Part shown: piece by piece, positions 6,861 through 13,810 of the stretch | Layout: every line of letters begins with the position of its first letter | Numbering within the stretch: the stretch's first letter is position 1 | Source: DATFXM01 sp035315885 | GTDB lineage: Bacteria; Acidobacteriota; Blastocatellia; UBA7656 | NCBI GenBank assembly: GCA_035315885.1 | Contig: DATFXM010000113.1 | Coordinates: forward strand, 1 to 14,716 | DNA length: 14,716 nt | Direction: 5' to 3' | Notes under the pieces: model-generated | Database searches by the model: none | What the model saw: the letters and a program-made list of their open reading frames with translations, nothing else | Told to the model about the DNA's origin: nothing | Made by a program: the position numbers and the translations under genes

Positions 6861-8504
6861 TTAGTGTCTCGTTACGTCAATGACCTCTGCTTCGTGGATG
6901 GGGCGGAATTCGTACGCTTCCCACGTCACGACCGGAGTCTCCTTGAAGTTTTCCGTAGGCGGGGGCGACGACGTCATCCACTCGAGCCCGAACGCGCCCC
7001 ACGGATTCTTCGTTGCATGACGCCCGTAACGCATCGACCAGAAGAAATAAACCATCGGAATCAAGTATCCGACCCCCAGAATCGATGCACCCGCCGACGA
7101 CATCACGTTCAATACCTGAAACTCTTCGGGGTACGCGTAGTACCTTCGCGGCATCCCCATGTAACCAAGCAAAAACTGTGGAAAGAACGTCAGATTGAAG
7201 CCGACAAAAATCACCAGCGCTGCAAATCTCGCCCATCCCTCCGGGTATAAACGACCGGTTATCTTAGGCCACCAGTAGTGCAACCCTCCCAGATAACCCA
7301 TGATCGTGCCGCCGACCATGATGTAGTGAAAGTGCGCGACTACGAAGTACGTGTCGTGTACGTGCACGTCCAACCCAAGCGCCGCAAGAAACAATCCGGT
7401 CATACCGCCAATGATGAAGAATCCAATAAAACCAAACGCGTACAACATCGGCGTGTTGTACGAAATCGAGCCTTTGTACAGGGTCGCCGTCCAGTTGAAT
7501 GTCTTCACCGCCGACGGCACGGCCACCGCATAGCTGAGAATTGAAAACACCATCCCCGCGTAGACCGACTGGGTGCTGACGAACATGTGATGGCCCCAGA
7601 CCAGAAAGCCAAACACGGCTATCGCTATGCTCGAGAACGCCACAAATCGGTAACCGAATACGTTCTTGCGCGTCATATTCGTGACCAGCTCGCTGATCAC
7701 TCCCATCGCCGGCAAGACCATGATGTAAACCGCCGGATGCGAATAAAACCAGAACAGGTGCTGGAACAACACCGGATCCCCGCCCAGCGCCGGATCGAAG
7801 ATGCCTACGTGGGCGATACGCTCGAGTGCAAGCAACAGAACCGTAATCGCGATGACCGGCGTGCCCAGAATCATGATCAGGCTCGCGGCATAATTAGACC
7901 AGATGAACAGCGGGAGTCTGAACCACGTCAGCCCCGGCGCTCTCATAGTGTGGATGGTCACTATGAAGTTCAGTCCGGTGAGGATGGATGAGAAGCCGGT
8001 TATGAAGATGCCGATGCCCGTCAGCAGTACGTTGCCGTTTGAATACGTCGTGCTGTAGGGCGCATAAAAGGTCCACCCGGTGTCCACGCCTCCGGTGACG
8101 ATTGCGACCATCGTAAACAACGCCCCGAGGTTGTAAATGTACCAGCTCAGAAGATTGAGCTTTGGAAACGCGAGGTCTCGCGCCCCGACCATGATCGGGA
8201 TCAGAAAATTCCCAAGGGTCGCAGGAATTGCCGGTATTAAAAAGAAGAAGACCATCACCACGCCGTGCATGGTGAACATTCGGTTGTAGGTTTCGGCCTG
8301 CATCAGATCGCCCTGAGGCGTCAGAAGCTCGAGCCGTATCGCTACCGCAAACGCACCGCCAAGAAAAAAGAAAAACGTGATCGATGCAAGGTAGAGCAGC
8401 GCTATCCTCTTATGATCCACCGTGAGCAACCATGACTTCAGGCCGTACGTGGAATTCAGATAGTGCGTGCGTGGCGGCGCTTCGATTTGAGCTGCGGTTT
8501 CCAT
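6861..8504 (-). CDS. ctaD: Cytochrome c oxidase subunit I, A2-type (YSHP motif)
   Basis: This 547-aa, 12-helix catalytic subunit reduces O2 to water and pumps protons. Visible ligands are H80 and H393 for heme a, H391 for heme a3, and H256, H305 and H306 for CuB. Y260 would form the His-Tyr cross-link. K334 (AVKTFNW) matches the K-channel lysine, and D110 and N117 lie in the conserved loop at the D-channel entrance. Helix VI reads FYSHPAVY (253-260): the usual glutamate of GHPEVY is alanine, and a Tyr-Ser pair precedes the His. This defines family A2 oxidases such as the Rhodothermus marinus caa3 enzyme. The C-terminus (WMTSSPPPTENF) is typical. The gene follows ctaC by 41 bases. The ATG at 8504 fits the family's N-terminus, although the upstream Shine-Dalgarno is weak. 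Confidence 0.97.
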   Translation of the reverse strand: METAAQIEAPPRTHYLNSTYGLKSWLLTVDHKRIALLYLASITFFFFLGGAFAVAIRLELLTPQGDLMQAETYNRMFTMHGVVMVFFFLIPAIPATLGNFLIPIMVGARDLAFPKLNLLSWYIYNLGALFTMVAIVTGGVDTGWTFYAPYSTTYSNGNVLLTGIGIFITGFSSILTGLNFIVTIHTMRAPGLTWFRLPLFIWSNYAASLIMILGTPVIAITVLLLALERIAHVGIFDPALGGDPVLFQHLFWFYSHPAVYIMVLPAMGVISELVTNMTRKNVFGYRFVAFSSIAIAVFGFLVWGHHMFVSTQSVYAGMVFSILSYAVAVPSAVKTFNWTATLYKGSISYNTPMLYAFGFIGFFIIGGMTGLFLAALGLDVHVHDTYFVVAHFHYIMVGGTIMGYLGGLHYWWPKITGRLYPEGWARFAALVIFVGFNLTFFPQFLLGYMGMPRRYYAYPEEFQVLNVMSSAGASILGVGYLIPMVYFFWSMRYGRHATKNPWGAFGLEWMTSSPPPTENFKETPVVTWEAYEFRPIHEAEVIDVTRH

Positions 8505-8545
8505 TTTCAGTGCTCTGTCTATGCCTTAAGGCAGCTTCCGACCTC

Positions 8546-9574
8546 TTACTTCGATTGACGATTGGCGTTTGTCTGCGAACCGGCGCCGCGAGGCGTCACC
8601 TGCGGCTGAACCGTCGGCGACTGCTGCTGCGACTGCTGCTGCGATTGCTGCCCACTCAGCGAACGAACATATGCCACCAGTTGCAGCAGTTGCTCCTCGC
8701 TTATTTGACCTTGAAACGTAGGCATGATCGGCTGGTAGCCCGCGACAACTTTCGCGCGCGGCGTCAGAATCGATTCGCGAATGTATCCTTCGTCGGCGAC
8801 TACCTTTTGACCATCGGATAGCTGAACCGTTTTTCCAAAGACCCCCTCGAGGGCCGGGCCTCGTCCACTCCCGTCGCTCTTGTGACAAGTAATGCACGCA
8901 AGCTGTTCAAACAACTTCTGACCAGACGTGGCCAGCGACCCTTCAGCCGCGCCGCCGCTGAGCCAAGCCTGATATTCGGGCGCTTCCATAACGTCTATCC
9001 AACCGATCATTCCCGAATGACTCGTACCGCAGTATTCGGCGCAAAACAGGTGATAGCGTCCCGCCCTCTTAGGCTCAAACCACATCGTGCTGTACTTTCC
9101 GGGCACGACGTCCATCTTTGTTCGAAAGGCCGGAACATAAAAACTGTGGATCGTGTCTTCGGTGGTCATCGTCAGCTTGACCCTTCGTCCCACCGGCACA
9201 TGCAGCTCGTTGATCTCGCGGTGTCCATCCAAATGCTGCATCTTCCACATCCACTGCTTCGCGACTACGTACACATCAATGGCTTCGTCCGGAGGGCGAT
9301 ACATTCTGACGTAGAGGCTGGTGCCCCAAACAAAAATCCCCATGGCCAGCACAAAAGGTACTCCGACCCAGATCGCCTCCAGCCGGTGCGAAGCAGCAAC
9401 TGGACGAGGGATCTCGTCGGGATCTCGCCTCCGGTACTTCACCGCGAAGTACAGAATCAACAGAGTCAGCACACCTCCAAGCACCACCGTCAGCGTCCAT
9501 AAGAAGCCGTACAGGCCATCCACGTCGCTGGCAAAGGTTGACGCCTGATCTGGTGAAAATGGAACGACCTGCAT
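8546..9574 (-). CDS. ctaC: Cytochrome c oxidase subunit II fused to cytochrome c (caa3 type)
   Basis: This 342-aa protein accepts electrons from ACIII or a soluble carrier and passes them to subunit I. Two membrane helices (about 22-45 and 67-89) are followed by a periplasmic cupredoxin domain with all CuA ligands: H143, C178, E180 (backbone), C182, H186 and M189 (CAEYCGTSHSGM). The electron-entry region VAKQWMWKMQH (104-114) is present. A class I cytochrome c domain follows at about 215-308, with CITCH (227-231) and distal ligand M284 (QPIMPTF). The tail is low-complexity Q/S-rich (QQSQQQSQQQSP, about 309-320). No lipobox cysteine is seen at the N-terminus, which starts MQVVPFSP; many homologues have a cleaved or lipidated N-terminus. 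The start lies 3 bases after the sco1 stop. Confidence 0.97.
   Translation of the reverse strand: MQVVPFSPDQASTFASDVDGLYGFLWTLTVVLGGVLTLLILYFAVKYRRRDPDEIPRPVAASHRLEAIWVGVPFVLAMGIFVWGTSLYVRMYRPPDEAIDVYVVAKQWMWKMQHLDGHREINELHVPVGRRVKLTMTTEDTIHSFYVPAFRTKMDVVPGKYSTMWFEPKRAGRYHLFCAEYCGTSHSGMIGWIDVMEAPEYQAWLSGGAAEGSLATSGQKLFEQLACITCHKSDGSGRGPALEGVFGKTVQLSDGQKVVADEGYIRESILTPRAKVVAGYQPIMPTFQGQISEEQLLQLVAYVRSLSGQQSQQQSQQQSPTVQPQVTPRGAGSQTNANRQSK
8618..8650. repeat. 12-bp tandem repeat within ctaC encoding the Q/S tail
   Basis: CGACTGCTGCTG occurs at 8618-8629 and 8630-8641, and a diverged partial copy CGATTGCTG lies at 8642-8650. On the coding strand it specifies a repeated Gln-Gln-Gln-Ser unit, so copy number could vary by slippage without breaking the frame. 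Confidence 0.8.
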
Positions 9575-9577
9575 CGT

Positions 9578-10549
9578 CTAAGAGAACTCCCCGGCGCCCG
9601 CGCGTTGGACACCTAAAGAGCGACGCCTGAACAAAAGAAACATCCCAAAGATGGCCGCGAGCGTTATCGCACCACCAACCCTGATCATGTTGATCACCAC
9701 CGCTCCGTATTTACCCGCGGAGGGATCGTAGTGATAGCAATACAACAGAAGCTGATCTACCGGCGTCCCGATCTTGCCGGCCGATGACTCCACCAGCCCG
9801 AGCCTCAGATCTCGCGGCGCGTATTCGATTCCGTAAAAATATCGCGCCAGCTTCCCATCCGCCGTCGCTATCATGATTCCGCTTGCGTGAATGAATTGAC
9901 TCGTCTTTTCATCCCACTTGTAATGGAAGCCCACCGCCTCCGTCAGACGCGCAATGGACGCCTGATCACCGGTGAGAAAATGCAAGCCGCGTTCGGCGCC
10001 GTCCCGATGGTACCAACGCAAGTACGTTTCCTTTTTTTGACGCGCAAGATCGGCGTTTTCCTTAGGATCAAAGCTGACTGCGACTACCTCGAAGTCCTCG
10101 CCCGCGTTATACGCAGTCAACACGTCCAGACTGCTTGTCAGACCATTCAACACCTGGTTGCACAACATCGGACACGAGTAATAGACCAGCGCAAGGATCA
10201 CCGGCTTCTTCCCGAAGTAATCACCCAGTCGCACCGTCCGGCCGTCCTCATCGCGAAACTCCGCATCTAGCGGAAGCGACCCGTTAAGCCGCTGATCGAT
10301 GCGCACTTCGTCCAGAGCTCGCAGTTTGTCCCCGGCGTTCGGCGGAGCGTGCCGGGGAGGAGGACCCTGTCCCCAGGTCTGTGCGAAAACCGAATGAAGG
10401 CCGCCCGGCACCACGATCATGATCACTACGAACAAAGCTGATACCGACAACGACCGCAACCGCGTGCCAATTGATGCCCTCAGCGCGGCCTTCCACCGCA
10501 TTGACGACCGGTTGGCGCAATCGTTTTTTTCTTCCGGGTACCTGATCAC
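9578..10549 (-). CDS. sco1: SCO1/SenC family copper chaperone with C-terminal membrane anchor
   Basis: This 323-aa thioredoxin-fold protein delivers copper to, or reduces, the CuA site of subunit II; its place directly before ctaC fits. It carries the copper-binding CPMLC motif (C126 and C130, in YYSCPMLCNQV) and the third ligand H221 (FIHASGIMI). DPKENADLARQKKETYL is the usual SCO loop. An N-terminal signal or anchor covers about 32-57, possibly cleaved after FA57. A second hydrophobic helix near the C-terminus (about 287-309, ending LLFRRR) makes this a membrane-anchored long form. The start codon is GTG (10547-10549), overlapping the upstream stop as GTGA, which implies translational coupling. 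The alternative ATG at 10501 has no ribosome binding site. The gene contains two A7 runs. Confidence 0.93.
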   Translation of the reverse strand: MIRYPEEKNDCANRSSMRWKAALRASIGTRLRSLSVSALFVVIMIVVPGGLHSVFAQTWGQGPPPRHAPPNAGDKLRALDEVRIDQRLNGSLPLDAEFRDEDGRTVRLGDYFGKKPVILALVYYSCPMLCNQVLNGLTSSLDVLTAYNAGEDFEVVAVSFDPKENADLARQKKETYLRWYHRDGAERGLHFLTGDQASIARLTEAVGFHYKWDEKTSQFIHASGIMIATADGKLARYFYGIEYAPRDLRLGLVESSAGKIGTPVDQLLLYCYHYDPSAGKYGAVVINMIRVGGAITLAAIFGMFLLFRRRSLGVQRAGAGEFS

Positions 10550-11130
10550 TGCTCCTTGCCTTCCTTCGATTTGTCCGATGGAGAAAGATTCGGCCCCGCT
10601 TTAGGCTGACTCTCCCTCGACTCAATCCGGTTCGGTTGAGTTGGGTTAGCCTCGGTCCCCTGCGTTTGCTTTCTTGTTGGAATCCCGCGCTGAAGCAAGA
10701 GCTGTTTCGCGTCTTCCACAGGGATTCTCACGACACCTGCTTTCTCGTCCACCCAACCGTAATGCTCGACCTGATCCTTCCACGCGGCCTCTAACTGCTT
10801 TATTTCTTCGAGTGGATTCTGCGTCTTGAGATCTGGTGGTTGCCTTTTGTCTATCTGGTCTTCGGTTGACGGCGCCAGTTGAAGTCTCGGCTCGGGCGGC
10901 AGCTTGTTTCTCTGCGCTGCAAACGGAGAGGGACGGGTCGCTAGCTCCGCCTTCGTTTCTCGTCCCTCGAGAATATTCAACATGCCGATCATCAGCCATC
11001 CGACGAACACAACCGCGACGGTAAGGATGACAATGAACCACGCTAACCCGGCGACCTGTACATCCCCGGATGAGCGCGTCGACTCCTCGCTCAAACTGGG
11101 CGAATGCGTGTTGTGTGAGTGTTTGCTCAT
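10546..11130 (-). CDS. Small ACIII-associated membrane protein of unknown function
   Basis: This 194-aa protein sits between actF and sco1. Residues 1-25 are polar, a single membrane helix spans about 28-53 (LAWFIVILTVAVVFVGWLMI), and the rest is a charged, probably periplasmic tail. The tail holds one compact motif, EHYGWVDEKAGVVRIPVEDA (about 122-141), continuing to QLLLQRGIP. From memory, a YGWVD-(N/K)-G-VRIP-(I/V) segment recurs in small proteins encoded in ACIII/SCO loci of several phyla; I cannot verify this here. No cysteines or heme motif are present, and its function is unknown; assembly or stability of ACIII or the oxidase is a guess. I chose the ATG at 11128-11130, one base after the actF stop, over upstream in-frame codons lying inside actF. 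It overlaps sco1 by GTGA. Confidence 0.8.
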   Translation of the reverse strand: MSKHSHNTHSPSLSEESTRSSGDVQVAGLAWFIVILTVAVVFVGWLMIGMLNILEGRETKAELATRPSPFAAQRNKLPPEPRLQLAPSTEDQIDKRQPPDLKTQNPLEEIKQLEAAWKDQVEHYGWVDEKAGVVRIPVEDAKQLLLQRGIPTRKQTQGTEANPTQPNRIESRESQPKAGPNLSPSDKSKEGKEQ

Positions 11131-11131
11131 C

Positions 11132-12322
11132 TCAATGCCCGTGCGAAACAAAAACGTCTTCGATGTACGGGTCTCGAATCGGAAGCAACGGCCTGGTCTT
11201 GAGCTGGGTGGCAAAAAACCAGAGCCAGATTCCCCCGAGCCCGAGGGGCACCACAATATCCAGCCAACTCACTGCAAACGTTCCACCGTGAAGTTCAGGG
11301 CCTGTGAGCCAGAACAGATCCACAAACCTCATCACTATCACGCCTACGGCCAGCGTGGAGAGCAACCGGGCGTTGCGCTTCAAGTCGCGCGAAAGCAACA
11401 GAACAAACGGAAGCACGAAATGGAGGAGGATCAAGAGCATGCCAATCCACTTCCAGGAGGATTGCAGCCTTCGAACGTACCAGGGAATTTCTTCAGGCAG
11501 ATTTCCTGCCCAGATGATCAGAAACTGCGAGAACGCGAAGTAGGCCCAGATCATCAGAAACGCCAACATCAGCTTGCCCAGGTCATGCAGGTGCTGAGGT
11601 TGTAGCACTTGATTCATCGGCTTGCGTCCGGCAAGTAGCACCATTATCGCTATTACAAATGCCATCGCTCCGAGTCCCTGGCCCCCCATGAACAGCATGC
11701 CGTACATTGTTGAGAACCATTGAGGGTCGAGCGACATCGCCCAATCTACCGAAGCAAACGTAACGGTCAGACCGTACAACACAAGTCCAGGTCCACTCGC
11801 TCCCTGAATCTTCCGCGTCAACGATCGCTCGCCGGTTCGATCCTGCTGCTCCGACCAGCGGTTGAGAGCCAGGCTCAACCCAATCCACACCAGGAAATAA
11901 ATAACTGTTCGCACCAGAAAGAACGGCAGGTTCAGGGAGATGTGCTTCTGGGCTATCGCGCGCGCAAGAGCCTCCTGTCCCGCCTGCACCTCCCCGGCCC
12001 AGGGAAAAATGAGTCTCGTACCCGCGGCAACCGGAACGAACAGCAGTGCAAGCAGCGGGAACGTGCGTGTTGCGCTCTCGAGCACGCGTCGAGTGACAAG
12101 GCCCCATACGCCACCGGACATGTGTTGCAGCATCAGAATGGCGAAGCAGCCGAGCGTCACGCCTATGCAAAACAGGAAACCCAGCAGGTAAGACCTGAAG
12201 AATTGCGCGGGGTTCAGGAATGCCCCGATCAGTCCGATCGCGAGGGCTACGACTCCGACAATGAGAGCATTTCGCCGGAACACTTCAAGATCTGGTCGGG
12301 CGCTCTCAAAACCTTCTATCAT
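11132..12322 (-). CDS. actF: Alternative complex III quinol-oxidising membrane subunit ActF
   Basis: This 396-aa, roughly ten-helix membrane protein belongs to the NrfD-like quinol:cytochrome c oxidoreductase subunit family (ActF, a homologue of ActC). ACIII replaces the bc1 complex: it oxidises menaquinol or ubiquinol and passes electrons through its cytochromes to an oxidase. Family-typical segments include MLQHMSGGVWGLVTRR (about 64-79) and VTFASVDWAMSLDPQWFSTM (about 189-208), followed by YGMLFMGGQG. It binds no heme itself. The ATG at 12320-12322 overlaps the actE stop as ATGA, indicating coupled translation. Confidence 0.93.
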   Translation of the reverse strand: MIEGFESARPDLEVFRRNALIVGVVALAIGLIGAFLNPAQFFRSYLLGFLFCIGVTLGCFAILMLQHMSGGVWGLVTRRVLESATRTFPLLALLFVPVAAGTRLIFPWAGEVQAGQEALARAIAQKHISLNLPFFLVRTVIYFLVWIGLSLALNRWSEQQDRTGERSLTRKIQGASGPGLVLYGLTVTFASVDWAMSLDPQWFSTMYGMLFMGGQGLGAMAFVIAIMVLLAGRKPMNQVLQPQHLHDLGKLMLAFLMIWAYFAFSQFLIIWAGNLPEEIPWYVRRLQSSWKWIGMLLILLHFVLPFVLLLSRDLKRNARLLSTLAVGVIVMRFVDLFWLTGPELHGGTFAVSWLDIVVPLGLGGIWLWFFATQLKTRPLLPIRDPYIEDVFVSHGH

Positions 12323-13107
12323 TTGTGCTCCTCGCCATTGTGTCCTTCGCTTTTCGTGGCCGGCCTGGCGTTAAGCTGAGATCGTTGGTTCTCGGGTACG
12401 TCCGAAATGGTTGCGTTCTGACTCAGTTGCAGCGCACGAATATAGGCTACGATCTTCCAGCGTTCGGCTGGTTCAATCTGCGAAGCATAGTCGGGCATCG
12501 TGCCGAACCCATTTGATATCACGTCGAAGAAGTAACCGACCGGAGCCTGCCGCAACCGATCCTCATGATACGACGGCGGTTTTCGAAAGCCTCGCTTGAC
12601 GATCATTCCGTCACCATAACCCAGCGGACCATGACACACCGCGCAGTAAATATTGAACCGCTCCTGGCCGGCATCAAGGTCCTCCTTGCTGATGCTCATA
12701 GGGAGCTCGGTGACGTACCCTCTAAAAACTTGTTGGGAATTGGCGGCCGGCACCGAAGCTTGCTGCCCCGATTGAGCGGCGTGCTGCTGAGGCGGTGGTG
12801 CCGCTGACTGAGCAGGAGCAGGCGCCGGCGCTGAGCCACCGCTTCCTTCAAACCCCTTCAATCTACCGGTGTAAAACTCGACGTCGTCTCGCAGGTCGTC
12901 TCGAGCTACGGTCCCTTCAACGAGAGGGCGTGCAGAGCGTCCGTCGGTTATCGAGCCGAGTTGGTCGACAGGTCTGAGCGGCACGTATTTTGGCTGATCG
13001 TGCATATCCTGTCTGCAGCCGATCATGCCCATCGCGATCGCAAGGGGCAACAACACAATTGCGATCACCCTCGCTCGATTCCTTTGTTTGAATAGCGGCC
13101 TGATCAT
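12319..13107 (-). CDS. actE: ACIII monoheme cytochrome c lipoprotein ActE
   Basis: This 262-aa protein starts at the ATG at 13105-13107, which has GAGG a few bases upstream. An earlier in-frame GTG at 13126-13128 would add seven residues and is less likely. A signal peptide ends in a plausible lipobox MIGC with C31, so it is probably a lipid-anchored periplasmic subunit. After a Pro/Ala/Gln-rich linker (about 92-125) comes a class I cytochrome c domain with CAVCH (C155, C158, H159) and probable distal ligand M204 (GTMPDYA). Its role is to accept electrons within ACIII and hand them to the cytochrome c domain of CtaC or a soluble carrier. The last codons overlap actF by ATGA. Confidence 0.92.
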   Translation of the reverse strand: MIRPLFKQRNRARVIAIVLLPLAIAMGMIGCRQDMHDQPKYVPLRPVDQLGSITDGRSARPLVEGTVARDDLRDDVEFYTGRLKGFEGSGGSAPAPAPAQSAAPPPQQHAAQSGQQASVPAANSQQVFRGYVTELPMSISKEDLDAGQERFNIYCAVCHGPLGYGDGMIVKRGFRKPPSYHEDRLRQAPVGYFFDVISNGFGTMPDYASQIEPAERWKIVAYIRALQLSQNATISDVPENQRSQLNARPATKSEGHNGEEHK

Positions 13108-13144
13108 CAAACCTCGCTCGTTGTACACCGCGGCTCGAAACCCC

Positions 13145-13161
13145 TCGAAGCTACGCTTCGA
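13145..13161. promoter_or_regulatory. Perfect 7-bp hairpin in the actD/actE gap
   Basis: TCGAAGC (13145-13151) and GCTTCGA (13155-13161) form a perfect stem with a 3-base loop in the 57-base space between the actD stop and actE start. On the minus strand no T-run follows, so mRNA processing or stability is more likely than termination. Confidence 0.45.
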
Positions 13162-13164
13162 TTG

Positions 13165-13710
13165 CTACACCTCGACTTCAGTCACCTCTTTGACGCCTTC
13201 CAGTTCTGAGAGAAATGTCTTTGTACGCGCTCTATCAAAGTTTGGATCGCGCGCTTCGATGCAAAGGAAAAAGGTATTTCGGCTTGCCAGCTCAAAGCGA
13301 TCGACGTTGAACACAGGATGATACGGCTGCGGAAGTCCGTTCAGCGCCAGCATGCCGAACACTGCAGCGAGCGCTGCAAGAAGTATCGTGCACTCGAAGG
13401 TCACCGGGATGAACGCCGGCCAGCTATGAAGCGGCCTCCCGCCAATATTCAGCGGATAGACGGTGGCTGACACCCAATCGCAGAGCAGGTAACCTCCCAG
13501 ACACCCGACGAGTCCGCCGATCAAGACGATCAAAGAAAGCCTGGTGTGTTTTATATCAAGGGCTTCGGTCAGCTCTTCAATCGGGAAAGGCGAGAAGGCG
13601 TCCATTCTGCGGTAGCCGGCCGAGTGCGCCTTCCGCGCAGCTTCTACCAGGGCGGTCGGGTTTTCGAATTCCGCCATCACACCATAGAGCTTGTGCATTT
13701 GTTCAGTCAT
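13165..13710 (-). CDS. actD: ACIII subunit ActD (DUF3341)
   Basis: This 181-aa protein has two membrane helices (about 58-80 and 100-124) and both ends predicted outside the membrane. Family-diagnostic strings are MAEFENPTALVEAARKAH (12-29), AFSPFPIEEL (38-47), GGRPLHSWPAFIPVTFE (90-106) and HPVFNVDRFELAS (131-143). In ACIII structures ActD-type subunits are integral, lack cofactors and pack beside ActC; that role is family knowledge. Its order after actC and before actE is the canonical one. The ATG at 13708-13710 has no visible Shine-Dalgarno sequence; heptad array 8 begins 6 bases upstream. Confidence 0.93.
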   Translation of the reverse strand: MTEQMHKLYGVMAEFENPTALVEAARKAHSAGYRRMDAFSPFPIEELTEALDIKHTRLSLIVLIGGLVGCLGGYLLCDWVSATVYPLNIGGRPLHSWPAFIPVTFECTILLAALAAVFGMLALNGLPQPYHPVFNVDRFELASRNTFFLCIEARDPNFDRARTKTFLSELEGVKEVTEVEV

Positions 13711-13716
13711 TGTCTA

Positions 13717-13744
13717 AGTGCTGAGTGCTGAGTGCTGAGTTGTG
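13717..13744. repeat. Heptad repeat array 8 (AGTGCTG, three perfect units)
   Basis: Three perfect AGTGCTG units at 13717-13737 and a degenerate AGTTGTG lie immediately upstream of the actD start codon, in the actC/actD gap. No inverted partner array is present here, unlike the gaps between the oxidase genes. Confidence 0.8.
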
Positions 13745-13747
13745 CTG

Positions 13748-13802
13748 CTCTCTCCGAGTCGCCTCTTCTCTCCTCTCCGCGTCACTCCTCTCCGCGTCGC
13801 CT
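13748..13802. repeat. 15-16-bp tandem repeat (CCTCTCCGCGTC core)
   Basis: CCTCTCCGCGTCACT (13772-13786) is followed directly by CCTCTCCGCGTCGCCT (13787-13802), and a diverged copy TCTCTCCGAGTCGCCT lies at about 13748-13763. These fill the rest of the actC/actD intergenic space and are a different family from the heptads. Confidence 0.7.
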
Positions 13803-13810
13803 CATCTCCC

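Noticed and set aside
7587..7991. 134-codon + strand ORF opposite ctaD
   Set aside because: Composition is H/R/Q-rich antisense of a conserved membrane protein; no start signal or domain.
10904..11605. 233-codon + strand ORF opposite actF and the small membrane gene
   Set aside because: It spans two genes with clear family features on the other strand; its composition is that of antisense translation.
13105..13128. GTG start at 13128 for actE
   Set aside because: It is in frame, but the ATG at 13107 has a GAGG at proper distance and gives a normal signal peptide.
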